From Pseudomonas sp. PDM04 (GTDB lineage: Bacteria; Pseudomonadota; Gammaproteobacteria; Pseudomonadales; Pseudomonadaceae), in the NCBI RefSeq assembly GCF_014851765.1, contig NZ_JACVAI010000004.1, positions 372,001 to 436,000 on the forward strand: 64,000 nucleotides of DNA, written 5' to 3'. Positions 9,957-18,894 of this stretch are shown here, piece after piece. Under the pieces are notes generated by a model. It was not told where the DNA came from. It saw nothing but the letters and a program-made list of their open reading frames with translations, and did no database searches. Every line of letters begins with the position of its first letter. The first letter of the stretch is position 1. A program made the position numbers and the translations under genes.

Positions 9957-12179
9957 TCAGGTGACCGTCAGGATCGGACTGCCCAAGCGCTCCAGCAGGG
10001 TCGCCTGCGCACTGCGCGGGTTCTGGTTGCCGGTCGGCGTGTTGCGGATGTAGCGACCGTCCGCCTGCAGGCTCCAGCTGTGGGTGTTGTCGGTCAGGTA
10101 CAACTCCAGCTCTTTCTTGACCCGCATGATCAGCTTCTTGCCTTCCACCGGGAAGCAGGTCTCGACGCGCTTGTCGAGGTTGCGTTCCATCCAGTCGGCG
10201 CTGGACAGGAACATCTGCTCTTCACCGCCATTGAGGAAGTAGAAGATCCGGGTGTGTTCCAGGAAGCGGCCGATGATCGAGCGCACGTGAATGTTGTGCG
10301 AGACGCCGGCGATGCCCGGACGCAGGCAGCACATGCCACGCACCACCAGGTCGATACGCACACCGGACTGGCTGGCCTTGTACAGCGCGCGGATGATCTT
10401 CGGATCGGTCAGCGAGTTGAACTTGGCGATGATGTGCGCCGGTTTGCCGTCGAGGGCGAATTGCGTCTCCCGGGCAATCATGTCGAGCATGCCCTTCTTC
10501 AACGTGAACGGCGCATGCAGCAACTTCTTCATGCGCAGGGTCTTGCCCATGCCAATCAGCTGGCTGAACAATTTGCCGACGTCTTCGCACAAGGCGTCAT
10601 CGGAGGTCAGCAGGCTGTAGTCGGTGTACAGGCGGGCGTTGCCGGCGTGGTAGTTACCCGTGCCCAAGTGCGCATAACGCACGATCTCACCGGCTTCGCG
10701 GCGCAGGATCAGCATCATCTTGGCGTGAGTCTTGAAGCCGACCACACCGTAGATCACCACCGCACCGGCCGCTTGCAGGCGGCTGGCCAGTTGCAGGTTG
10801 GACTCTTCATCGAACCGCGCCCGCAACTCGATCACCGCCGTGACTTCCTTGCCGTTACGCGCGGCATCCACCAGCGCATCGACGATTTCGGAGTTGGCGC
10901 CGGAGCGATAGAGGGTCTGGCGCACGGCGAGCACGTGGGGGTCTTTCGCCGCCTGACGCAGCAGGTCGACCACCGGCGTGAACGACTCGAACGGGTGCAG
11001 CAACAGGATGTCCTGCTTGCTGATCACGCTGAAGATGTTCTCGCTGTTTTGCAGCAGTTTCGGGATCTGCGGCGTGAACGGCAGGTATTGCAGCTCGCGC
11101 TGGCTGTCGAGGCCGGTGATGCTGAACAGGCGCGTCAGGTTCACCGGACCGTTGACCTGATACAGCTCGGTCTCGCTCAGGTTGAACTGCTTGAGCAGGT
11201 AGTCGGACAGGTGTTTCGGGCAGGTATCGGCCACTTCCAGCCGCACCGCGTCACCGTAGCGACGGGAGAACAATTCGCCGCGCAGGGCGCGGGCCAGGTC
11301 TTCCACGTCTTCGGAATCCAGCGCCAGGTCGGCGTTGCGGGTCAGGCGGAACTGATAGCAGCCCTTGACCTTCATGCCCTGGAACAGGTCATCGGCGTGC
11401 GCATGGATCATCGACGACAGGAACACGTAGTTGTCGCCCGCGCCGCCGACTTCTTCCGGCACCTTGATGATCCGCGGCAGCAAGCGCGGGGCCGGGATGA
11501 TCGCCAGACCGGAATCGCGCCCGAACGCATCGATGCCTTCCAGCTCGACGATGAAGTTCAGGCTCTTGTTCACCAGCAGCGGGAACGGGTGCGTCGGGTC
11601 GAGGCCGATCGGGGTGATGATCGGGGCGATCTCGTCGCGGAAGAAGCGGCGGACCCAGGTCTTGATCTTGGTCGTCCAGTGACGGCGACGGATGAAGCGG
11701 ACCTGATGCTTTTCCAGTTCCGGCAGCAGAATATCGTTGAGGATCGCGTACTGGCGGTCGACGTGACCGTGTACCAGCTCGCTGATCCGGGCCAGGGCCT
11801 GATGCGGTTGCAGGCCGTCGGCGCCCGCCTGCTCACGGGCGAAGGTAATCTGCTTCTTCAGGCCGGCTACGCGAATTTCGAAGAACTCGTCCAGGTTGCT
11901 GGAGAAGATCAACAGGAACTTCAGCCGCTCCAGCAACGGATAGGACTCGTCCAGCGCCTGTTCCAGCACGCGGATGTTGAACTGCAGTTGCGAGAGTTCG
12001 CGGTGGATGTACAGACTGCTGTCATCCAGGCCGGGAATGGCAATCGGCGGGGCCGCCACAACGGGCTCGGCCACCACCGCCGGGGGAGCAGGCTCCAGCT
12101 CCGGCGGGGTCTCGTCGAGTTGCTCCACCACGGGTAGAGCCTCGTTTACGGCAACTTCAGTGAGTCCTTCGGTATTCAT
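9957..12179 (-). CDS. ppk: Polyphosphate kinase 1
   Basis: The protein has 740 residues. After a Pro/Glu-rich N-terminal extension of about 50 residues come the PPK1 N, middle and phospholipase D-like catalytic domains, with GFKTHAKMMLI and YAHLGTGNYH carrying the catalytic and phospho-histidine region. It makes long polyphosphate from ATP reversibly, at the membrane. It lies 18 bases downstream of hemB on the same strand and is convergent with ppx. The acidic, proline-rich extension is longer than in E. coli Ppk. Confidence 0.96.
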   Translation of the reverse strand: MNTEGLTEVAVNEALPVVEQLDETPPELEPAPPAVVAEPVVAAPPIAIPGLDDSSLYIHRELSQLQFNIRVLEQALDESYPLLERLKFLLIFSSNLDEFFEIRVAGLKKQITFAREQAGADGLQPHQALARISELVHGHVDRQYAILNDILLPELEKHQVRFIRRRHWTTKIKTWVRRFFRDEIAPIITPIGLDPTHPFPLLVNKSLNFIVELEGIDAFGRDSGLAIIPAPRLLPRIIKVPEEVGGAGDNYVFLSSMIHAHADDLFQGMKVKGCYQFRLTRNADLALDSEDVEDLARALRGELFSRRYGDAVRLEVADTCPKHLSDYLLKQFNLSETELYQVNGPVNLTRLFSITGLDSQRELQYLPFTPQIPKLLQNSENIFSVISKQDILLLHPFESFTPVVDLLRQAAKDPHVLAVRQTLYRSGANSEIVDALVDAARNGKEVTAVIELRARFDEESNLQLASRLQAAGAVVIYGVVGFKTHAKMMLILRREAGEIVRYAHLGTGNYHAGNARLYTDYSLLTSDDALCEDVGKLFSQLIGMGKTLRMKKLLHAPFTLKKGMLDMIARETQFALDGKPAHIIAKFNSLTDPKIIRALYKASQSGVRIDLVVRGMCCLRPGIAGVSHNIHVRSIIGRFLEHTRIFYFLNGGEEQMFLSSADWMERNLDKRVETCFPVEGKKLIMRVKKELELYLTDNTHSWSLQADGRYIRNTPTGNQNPRSAQATLLERLGSPILTVT

Positions 12180-12197
12180 GGAATGTTCCTGGGAGGG

Positions 12198-13211
12198 CTA
12201 TGGTTGCTCTCGTAGCAATTGAGCAGCACGAACGGCAAAGTACGTCAGGATGCCATCAGCCCCTGCACGTTTAAAGGCGGTCAGGGATTCAAGAATCACC
12301 CCTTCGCTCAACCAGCCATTCTGGATCGCCGCCATGTGCATGGCGTATTCACCGCTGACCTGATAAACGAAGGTCGGCACTTTGAATTCTTCTTTGACCC
12401 GATAAAGGATGTCCAGGTACGGCATGCCCGGTTTCACCATGACCATGTCCGCACCCTCGGCCAGGTCCGCCGCCACTTCGTGCAGGGCTTCGTTGCCGTT
12501 GGCCGGGTCCATCTGGTAGGAGGCCTTGTTGGCCTTGCCCAGGTTCAGCGCCGAACCCACCGCATCGCGGAACGGGCCGTAATAGGCGCTGGCGTACTTC
12601 GCCGAGTAGGCCATGATCCGCACATTGACGTGCCCGGCCACTTCGAGGGCTTCGCGGATCGCCTGGACACGGCCATCCATCATGTCCGACGGCGCCACCA
12701 CCTGCGCGCCGGCTTCAGCGTGGGACAGGGCCTGCCTGACCAGTGCGTCGACGGTGATGTCGTTCTGCACATAGCCTTCTTCGTCGAGGATGCCGTCCTG
12801 GCCGTGGGTGGTGAACGGGTCCAGTGCCACGTCGGTGATCACCCCCAGTTCGGGGAATTGTGCACGCAAGGCACGGGTGGCGCGCTGCGCAATGCCTTCG
12901 GGGTTCCAGGCTTCAGCCGCGTCCAGGGATTTGAGTTCGGACGGCGTGACCGGGAACAGCGCCACGGCCGGAATCCCCAGCTCCACCCAACCGGCCGCTT
13001 CTTCCAGCAACAGGTCGATGGTCAGGCGCTCCACGCCTGGCATCGAGGCCACCGCTTCCCGACGGTTTTCACCGTCCAGCACAAAGACCGGCAGGATCAG
13101 GTCATTCGTGGTCAGGACATTTTCACGAACCAGACGGCGCGAAAAATCATCACGACGGTTACGACGCAGACGGGTGGCAGGAAACAAGCGATTGGCGGGG
13201 GTAAAGCTCAC
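12198..13211 (-). CDS. hemB: Delta-aminolevulinic acid dehydratase (porphobilinogen synthase)
   Basis: The protein has 337 residues. The Schiff-base lysines lie in AYSAKYASAYYGPFRD and MVMVKPGMPYLDI. The metal-binding stretch DVALDPFTTHGQDG has Asp where zinc enzymes have Cys, matching the magnesium-type enzyme known in P. aeruginosa. It condenses two 5-aminolevulinate molecules to porphobilinogen. The start is GTG at 13211, preceded by AGGAG; no ATG fits the family's N-terminus. It probably shares a transcript with ppk. Confidence 0.96.
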   Translation of the reverse strand: MSFTPANRLFPATRLRRNRRDDFSRRLVRENVLTTNDLILPVFVLDGENRREAVASMPGVERLTIDLLLEEAAGWVELGIPAVALFPVTPSELKSLDAAEAWNPEGIAQRATRALRAQFPELGVITDVALDPFTTHGQDGILDEEGYVQNDITVDALVRQALSHAEAGAQVVAPSDMMDGRVQAIREALEVAGHVNVRIMAYSAKYASAYYGPFRDAVGSALNLGKANKASYQMDPANGNEALHEVAADLAEGADMVMVKPGMPYLDILYRVKEEFKVPTFVYQVSGEYAMHMAAIQNGWLSEGVILESLTAFKRAGADGILTYFAVRAAQLLREQP

Positions 13212-13419
13212 GGCAGACTCCTGAGCCCGCGCTGACGGGCGAGCGTGACAGTTATAAGCGGCCATTATGACCAACGTATGACAGTTGTGTGCATCCCTGC
13301 GACAGGTAGTCGCATTCCATTGTCCTTGTAGGAATTGTTCACGTCGAGACACATTTGGACACTTTCATGAATGTGTGCGAAGGGGTAGGCTGCGCGTTCA
13401 TTTCGCCAGCACCCAGACA

Positions 13420-14052
13420 ATGCTCCAACAATTTCTGCATGACTTCGGCTACTTTGCCCTGTTTATCGGCACGTTCTTCGAAGGCGAAACCATCCTGGTC
13501 CTCGCAGGCTTCCTCGCGTTCCGTGGATACATGGACATCAACCTGGTGGTGGTCGTGGCGTTCTTCGGCAGTTATGCCGGCGATCAGCTGTGGTACTTCA
13601 TGGGACGCAAGCATGGCCGCAAGTTGCTGGCGCGCAAGCCACGCTGGCAAATGATGGGCGACCGGGCGCTGGAACACATTCGCAAGCACCCGGACATCTG
13701 GGTGTTGAGTTTCCGCTTCGTCTACGGCCTGCGCACGGTCATGCCCGTGGCCATCGGCCTTTCCGGCTATCCACCAGGCCGCTACCTGCTGCTCAACGGG
13801 ATTGGCGCGGCGATCTGGGCGACCGCATTGGCCGCTGCCGCCTATCACTTCGGCGCGGTGCTCGAAGGCATGCTGGGCAGCATCAAGAAATACGAGTTGT
13901 GGGTGCTTGGCGCCCTGCTGGTGCTGGGACTGGGCCTGTGGCTGCGCCGGCGCTTCAAGAATGCACGCCTGGCCAGGCAGGTCTATGCCGAGGAGCAGGC
14001 CCTGAAAGCCGAACAGGCCAAGGCCGCCGAGGTCAAGACGCCAGGCGAGTGA
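13420..14052 (+). CDS. DedA-family membrane protein
   Basis: The protein has 210 residues with several membrane segments. It has the DedA/SNARE-associated signatures ALFIGTFFEGETILVLAGFLA and FRFVYGLRTVMPVAIGLS. The Glu/Arg residues in these loops are typical of the family, whose members act in membrane homeostasis and lipid carrier recycling. The charged tail (EEQALKAEQAKAAEVK) is cytoplasmic in prediction. Its 3' end overlaps the convergent hydroxylase gene by 20 bases. Confidence 0.9.
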   Translation: MLQQFLHDFGYFALFIGTFFEGETILVLAGFLAFRGYMDINLVVVVAFFGSYAGDQLWYFMGRKHGRKLLARKPRWQMMGDRALEHIRKHPDIWVLSFRFVYGLRTVMPVAIGLSGYPPGRYLLLNGIGAAIWATALAAAAYHFGAVLEGMLGSIKKYELWVLGALLVLGLGLWLRRRFKNARLARQVYAEEQALKAEQAKAAEVKTPGE

Positions 14053-15268
14053 AGCGGTTTCTGCAGCAGTAGAGACCGATGGCGCTGAGCAGGCTGTAGC
14101 TCAGCAGGCCGATCCAGCCCACGGCACTGGCTGGCCACAGTCCGACCACCGGCGCCAGCCACACCAGCGGCACGTTCGACGCCAGCCGCAGCCACTCCAG
14201 CTTCAACGCCCACGGGCGATTCTCCAGGGCCACGCCCAGCGTGAACAAGCCCAGCGCCACCGCGCTCCAGCCGAGCACCAGCGCCGCAGTCGACAGGTGC
14301 GGTTCGGCGTTCATCAGGTAACTGCCCAGCGCGATGTAGACGCCAAACTGCAACACGATGTAGATCTGCTGGCGTGCGTCCAGCGGCACCTCGAACTTGC
14401 GGAACTGGCTCAGGTCCGGCTTGTTCATCGGGTACTTCGCCGCCACGTCGGCCGGTCGCCAACCGGTGCGCATGAACCAGATCCGCAGCTTGTCCCAAGG
14501 GCTTTGCGCCCGGCGCGCGTCATCCCAGAGCTGCACATAAAACTGCATGTTCGCCCACAGCGGATTCCAGCTCGCCAGCGGCGTGGTCACCCCGAAAATC
14601 ACCGGCTCGTTGTCGTCCTCCTCCTGGAACGAACCGAACAGGCGATCCCAAATAATGAACACCCCGCCGTAGTTGCGATCCATGTAGAGAGCGTTCTGCG
14701 CATGGTGGGCACGATGATTGGAAGGCGTGACGAAAAACCACTCGAACCAGCCAAGCTTGGGAATATGTCGGGTATGCACCCAGAACTGATACAGCAGGTT
14801 AAGCGCCGCAACGCTGACGAACACCAGCAGCGGCACGCCCAACACCGCCATCGGCAGATAGAAGATCCAGCTCAGCAGGAAACCGGTGCTGGTCTGGCGC
14901 AACGCCGTGGAGAGGTTGTAGTCCTCGCTCTGGTGATGCACCGAGTGCGCCGCCCAGAGGATGTTGCGTTCGTGCCCCAGGCGATGCAGCCAGTAGTAAC
15001 AAAAATCGTAGAGCACGAAGGCGAACACCCAGACCCAGGCGCGGTCCGCCGACAGTTCGAACAGTGCCAGGTGCTTGAGGGCAAACGCATAGGTCAACAG
15101 CCCCACGCCCTTGGTCAGCAGCCCGGTGGTGGTGGACAGCACGCCGGTGCTGATGCTGTTGATGGCATCGGCCACCCGATAATTGCTCATTCCGCGCCAG
15201 CGGTCGGCCAGCAGCTCGAAGGCAATCAGCACAAAGAAGAACGGCACCGCATACAGAATGAAGTCCAT
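14033..15268 (-). CDS. Sterol desaturase/fatty acid hydroxylase family protein
   Basis: The protein has 411 residues and is strongly hydrophobic. The histidine clusters of the di-iron membrane hydroxylases are present: HRLGHE, HSVHH and HRAHH, followed by GGVFIIWDRLFGSF. It probably hydroxylates or desaturates a lipid, but the substrate is unknown. The C-terminal 120 residues form a further set of membrane helices beyond the catalytic domain. It stands alone between convergent dedA and divergent elbB. Confidence 0.9.
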   Translation of the reverse strand: MDFILYAVPFFFVLIAFELLADRWRGMSNYRVADAINSISTGVLSTTTGLLTKGVGLLTYAFALKHLALFELSADRAWVWVFAFVLYDFCYYWLHRLGHERNILWAAHSVHHQSEDYNLSTALRQTSTGFLLSWIFYLPMAVLGVPLLVFVSVAALNLLYQFWVHTRHIPKLGWFEWFFVTPSNHRAHHAQNALYMDRNYGGVFIIWDRLFGSFQEEDDNEPVIFGVTTPLASWNPLWANMQFYVQLWDDARRAQSPWDKLRIWFMRTGWRPADVAAKYPMNKPDLSQFRKFEVPLDARQQIYIVLQFGVYIALGSYLMNAEPHLSTAALVLGWSAVALGLFTLGVALENRPWALKLEWLRLASNVPLVWLAPVVGLWPASAVGWIGLLSYSLLSAIGLYCCRNRFTRLAS

Positions 15269-15383
15269 GACGCGCCCTGATCGGAATCTTTGGGACAGAT
15301 CCTAGGTGTAGCCGTGAATTAACCCTATGGCAACGAATGACAAATTAGTGGACATTTAACGCCATGAATCAGGAGAAAAGCCC

Positions 15384-16052
15384 ATGAGCAAAAAAGTTGC
15401 AGTGATCCTTTCCGGTTGTGGCGTGTATGACGGCGCCGAGATTCAGGAAAGCGTGATCACCCTGCTGCGCCTGGACCAGCGCGGCGCTCAAGTACAGTGT
15501 TTCGCCCCCAACATCGCGCAGTTGCATGTGCTCAATCACCTGACCGGCGAAGAGATGCCCGAGTCGCGCAACGTACTGGTGGAATCGGCGCGGATCGCTC
15601 GGGGCGACGTCAAGGATATCCGCGAAGCCGACGTCGAAGACTTCGATGCGCTGATCGTGCCGGGTGGCTTCGGCGTGGCCAAGAACCTGTCTAACTTCGC
15701 CATCGAAGGCGCCGGCTGCACGGTTCAACCACAAGTCCTGGCGCTGGCCGAAGCCTTTGCCGAAGCCGGCAAACCGGTTGGGCTGATCTGCATTTCGCCG
15801 GCCCTGGCGGCAAAGATCTACGGCCCGGGCGTCGCCTGCACCATCGGCAACGACGCCGATACCGCCGCCGCCATGAACAAGATGGGCGCCACGCACACTG
15901 ACTGCGCGGTGACCGACATCATCGAGGACAAGGCGCGAAAACTGGTGACCACGCCGGCGTACATGCTGGCGCAATCGATCAGCGAGGCGGCGTCAGGCAT
16001 CAACAAGCTGATCGACCGCGTGCTCGAACTGACCCACGAAAACGACGCATGA
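15384..16052 (+). CDS. elbB: ElbB, DJ-1/PfpI-family glyoxalase-like protein
   Basis: The protein has 222 residues and begins MSKKVAVILSGCGVYDG, diagnostic of ElbB. The nucleophile-elbow cysteine lies in PVGLICISPALA. E. coli ElbB has weak glyoxalase activity and is linked to isoprenoid synthesis, though its role is not settled. A good AGGAG lies before the start (caggagaaaagccc). It is monocistronic; a REPIN follows its stop codon. Confidence 0.92.
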   Translation: MSKKVAVILSGCGVYDGAEIQESVITLLRLDQRGAQVQCFAPNIAQLHVLNHLTGEEMPESRNVLVESARIARGDVKDIREADVEDFDALIVPGGFGVAKNLSNFAIEGAGCTVQPQVLALAEAFAEAGKPVGLICISPALAAKIYGPGVACTIGNDADTAAAMNKMGATHTDCAVTDIIEDKARKLVTTPAYMLAQSISEAASGINKLIDRVLELTHENDA

Positions 16053-16064
16053 CAAGGCACTGGA

Positions 16065-16154
16065 GGTGAGAGCGAGCCGGCTCGCGATGGCGGTGAACCA
16101 GGCGACAGTCGTATCGCCTGACACGGCCCCTTCGCGAGCAGGCTCGCTCCCACC
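16065..16154. repeat. REPIN (inverted REP pair)
   Basis: GAGCGAGCCGGCTCGCGATGG on the left faces TTCGCGAGCAGGCTCGCTCCCAC on the right, with about 40 bases between. The left arm is diverged (GTGAGAGCG in place of GTGGGAGCG). It lies between the ends of convergent elbB and the DUF188 gene. Confidence 0.85.
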
Positions 16155-16167
16155 GTCAAGACAGTGA

Positions 16168-16623
16168 TCAGGGTTCGCGAGAGAGGCGGGTCAGGATCCG
16201 ATCCAGCGCATTGGCAAACGCCTGCTTCTCGCGATCGCCATAGGGCGCCGGCCCGCCGCTCATCTGTCCCTGCTCACGCAGATCGGTGAACAGGTTGCGC
16301 ACCGCCAGTCGATCGCCCATGTTCTGCGCGTCGAACTCCTTGCCTCGCGGGTCCAGCGCCGCCACGCCCTTTTTCACCAGCCGATCGGCCAGCGGCACAT
16401 CGCTGCAAATCACCAGTTCACCGGGTTCGGCGTGCTCCACCAGATAGTCGTCTGCGGCGTCCGGGCCACTTGGCACCACGATCAGCTTCACCAGCGCCAG
16501 AGCAGGCTTGATCTGTGGCTGTCCCGCCACCATCACCACCTGGAACTGGCGCTTCAGGGCGAACTTCACCACCAGGTCCCGGGCCGGCCGGGGGCAGGCA
16601 TCGGCATCGATCCATACGCGCAT
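16168..16623 (-). CDS. YaiI/YqxD (DUF188) family protein
   Basis: The protein has 151 residues, begins MRVWIDADACPRPARDLV, and contains GELVICSDVPLADRL and PRGKEFDAQNM, all hallmarks of the YaiI family (PIN-like fold). The conserved Asp residues suggest metal binding. Its biochemical function has not been established for the family as far as I know. It lies 60 bases downstream of the FTR1 permease gene on the same strand. Confidence 0.9.
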   Translation of the reverse strand: MRVWIDADACPRPARDLVVKFALKRQFQVVMVAGQPQIKPALALVKLIVVPSGPDAADDYLVEHAEPGELVICSDVPLADRLVKKGVAALDPRGKEFDAQNMGDRLAVRNLFTDLREQGQMSGGPAPYGDREKQAFANALDRILTRLSREP

Positions 16624-16683
16624 GATTATTTTCCTCCGTCGAACCCTTCGACTTGCCCGCGCCGATGAGCGCAGCGATGCCGG

Positions 16684-18582
16684 TCAGGAAACCTGCACCC
16701 GCCGTTTCTCCGCCAGCCAGCTGCGCCCATACAGCAGTACGATCGCAATGATCGCCACCACCTGGGCACTCAGCGAATAGGCATCGGCATGGATACCCAG
16801 CCAGTCGAACTCGAAGAACGGCACCGGCCGCGTGCCGAAGATCCCGGCTTCCTGCAACGCCTTCACGCCATGCCCGGCAAACACCACCGACAGAGCACAC
16901 AGCAACGCGGCGTTGATGCTGAAGAACAACGACAACGGCAGCCTCGCCGAACCGCGCAGGATCACCCACGCCAGGCCCACCAGCAGCACCAGTGCCGTCG
17001 CACCACCGGCCAGCACCGCGTTGTGCCCCGCCGGCCCGGCCTGCAGCCACAGGGTCTCGTAGAACAGGATCACTTCGAACAGCTCGCGATACACCGAGAA
17101 AAACGCCAGCGTGGCAAAACCGAAACGCCCGCCGCCGCCCACCAGGCTGCTCTTGATGTAGTCCTGCCAGGCGGCCGCGTGGCGACGGTCGTGCATCCAC
17201 ACGCCGAGCCAAAGCACCATGACGGCCGCAAACAACGCCGTGGCGCCTTCCAGCAGCTCACGTTGCGAACCGCTGACATCGATGACGTAGGCCGCCAGCG
17301 CCCAGGTTCCCAGGCCAGCCAGCAGCGCCAGGCCCCAACCGACATTGACGCTGCGCACCGCCGACTGCTGGCCGGTATTGCGCAGAAACGCGAGGATTGC
17401 CGCCAGCACCAGGATCGCTTCCAGGCCCTCGCGCAACAAAATCAACAGACCGGATATGTAGCTCAGGGACCAGCTCAGGCCATCGCCGCCCAGCAGGCCG
17501 GCAGACTCCTTCAGCTTGACCTTGGCCGCGTCCAGGCGCTGCTGGACCTCAGCCACCGGCAAGCCGTCCTGCAACGACTGACGGTAAGCCATCAGGGATT
17601 TTTCAGTGTCCTTGCGCACGGTGGCGTCGACGTTGTCGAGGGAGCTTTCGACCAGTTCGAAACCTTCCAGGTAGGCTGCCACCGACAGGTCGTAGGCCTG
17701 ATCATGATCACCGCCGCGATAGGCGGCGAGGCTCTTGTCCAGGGTGGTCGCGGTGTAGTCGAGCAGTTGCCCCGGGCCTCGCTTGACCTGGGACGGCTGC
17801 GCACGCTGGGCACGGAAGGCTGCGGCCGCTTGCGGGCCTTCGGCGGCCAGCACCTCAGCCGGGGTCTGGCGGGCCAGTTCGGCGATATCGTAGGTTTTTT
17901 CGCGGGTTGCGGTCGCCGGGGCGGCGCTGAAACTGGCGATGTAGGTCGCCAGGTCCCAGCGCTGACGGTCGTCCAGCTGATCGGCGAAGGCTGGCATGTC
18001 AGTGCCTTCGACGCCCATCCCCAGGGTGTTGTAGATCGCGTACAGGCTCAGCCGATCCAGTCGCGCGGCATCGCGCAGATTGGCCGGCGGCGGTGTCAGG
18101 CCGACACCGGCCGGGCCATCGCCGGCACCGGCAACGCCATGGCAGACCGAACAGTGCTGGGCATACAGCGGTGCCCCACGGGTCGGGTCCGGTGTAATGA
18201 TCGGCGCCTGGCTCACCTCATAGGTCACGGCCAACTTCGCACCCAGCTGCCTGGCCTGACGTGCAATCTCCGCTCCGTCCTGACGTGTGGCAATGGCGCT
18301 GTGCAGCGCGCTGACGCCCTGCTCGAGCCCGGCTTTCTCCGGCTTGTCCGGCATCGCCGCGACCAGCCCCTGCAACACCTTGGCAAATTCCAGTTGTTCG
18401 CGGTATTCGGATTCGTTGATAACGTGACCCGCCTCGACCGACTGCGGGTAATCCGCGCCAATGTAATCGAGCAGATGCAGGGCCTGCGGCGCACCTTCCA
18501 CGGTATCGGCCAGCAGATTGAAACTGCACAAGGCAACCAGCGGCATCGCCAGCCAGGCCAGGAAACGGGACGGGGCAGTCAT
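16684..18582 (-). CDS. Cytochrome c/FTR1-family iron permease
   Basis: The protein has 632 residues with a signal segment at the N-terminus. A c-type haem site CSVCH occupies residues 144-148, followed by a monohaem cytochrome c domain to about 220 (GTDMPAF gives the likely Met ligand). A helical linker reaches about 365, and then a seven-helix FTR1 permease follows with REXXE motifs at 384-388 (REGLE) and 499-503 (RELFE), plus RELLE at 441-445. FTR1 moves iron across the inner membrane after ferroxidation; the fused cytochrome probably accepts the electron. I see no convincing Fur box upstream. Confidence 0.92.
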   Translation of the reverse strand: MTAPSRFLAWLAMPLVALCSFNLLADTVEGAPQALHLLDYIGADYPQSVEAGHVINESEYREQLEFAKVLQGLVAAMPDKPEKAGLEQGVSALHSAIATRQDGAEIARQARQLGAKLAVTYEVSQAPIITPDPTRGAPLYAQHCSVCHGVAGAGDGPAGVGLTPPPANLRDAARLDRLSLYAIYNTLGMGVEGTDMPAFADQLDDRQRWDLATYIASFSAAPATATREKTYDIAELARQTPAEVLAAEGPQAAAAFRAQRAQPSQVKRGPGQLLDYTATTLDKSLAAYRGGDHDQAYDLSVAAYLEGFELVESSLDNVDATVRKDTEKSLMAYRQSLQDGLPVAEVQQRLDAAKVKLKESAGLLGGDGLSWSLSYISGLLILLREGLEAILVLAAILAFLRNTGQQSAVRSVNVGWGLALLAGLGTWALAAYVIDVSGSQRELLEGATALFAAVMVLWLGVWMHDRRHAAAWQDYIKSSLVGGGGRFGFATLAFFSVYRELFEVILFYETLWLQAGPAGHNAVLAGGATALVLLVGLAWVILRGSARLPLSLFFSINAALLCALSVVFAGHGVKALQEAGIFGTRPVPFFEFDWLGIHADAYSLSAQVVAIIAIVLLYGRSWLAEKRRVQVS

Positions 18583-18894
18583 GAATGAATCTCAATTGGA
18601 AATACGAAGTAACACATTGTTCACTTCGAAAGCCTTTCACTCAAGCTTTGTTGTGAAACGCGTGCCACGGAAATCGTCCGAGGTTTCCACTGGATGATGG
18701 CACTTTCTGGAGAACAGGGATTAAAAAGCCATTACGAAGCCATCATCCCTGTCTATAATGCCGCGCCTGTTATTGATCGACAGGCCATTCAAGCTCCCCG
18801 CTTCAGGGGGAATTGGCAGGACGCCAGTCTGCGCCGATAGGTCTCAACAGCCAGACCGGCAACCACGGCTGCTACATTCAGGGAAGAAGTATCC
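18583..18894. promoter_or_regulatory. Divergent intergenic region with candidate promoter
   Basis: These 312 bases separate the FTR1 permease from the lipoprotein operon. A perfect -10 hexamer TATAAT is at 18754-18759, reading toward the lipoprotein operon, but the -35 hexamer is weak. An AGGAAGAAG-like Shine-Dalgarno (ggaagaagt) precedes the first lipoprotein start. No small gene or clear operator is seen in the rest. Confidence 0.45.

Noticed and set aside
10080..12137. 685-codon open frame opposite ppk
   Set aside because: Antisense shadow with biased composition; ppk fills the same interval.
16789..18588. 599-codon open frame opposite the FTR1 permease
   Set aside because: Antisense shadow; the permease has haem and REXXE motifs.
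18583..18660. Fur box upstream of the iron permease
   Set aside because: AATGAATCTCAATTG has some A/T symmetry but does not match the 19-base consensus well enough.
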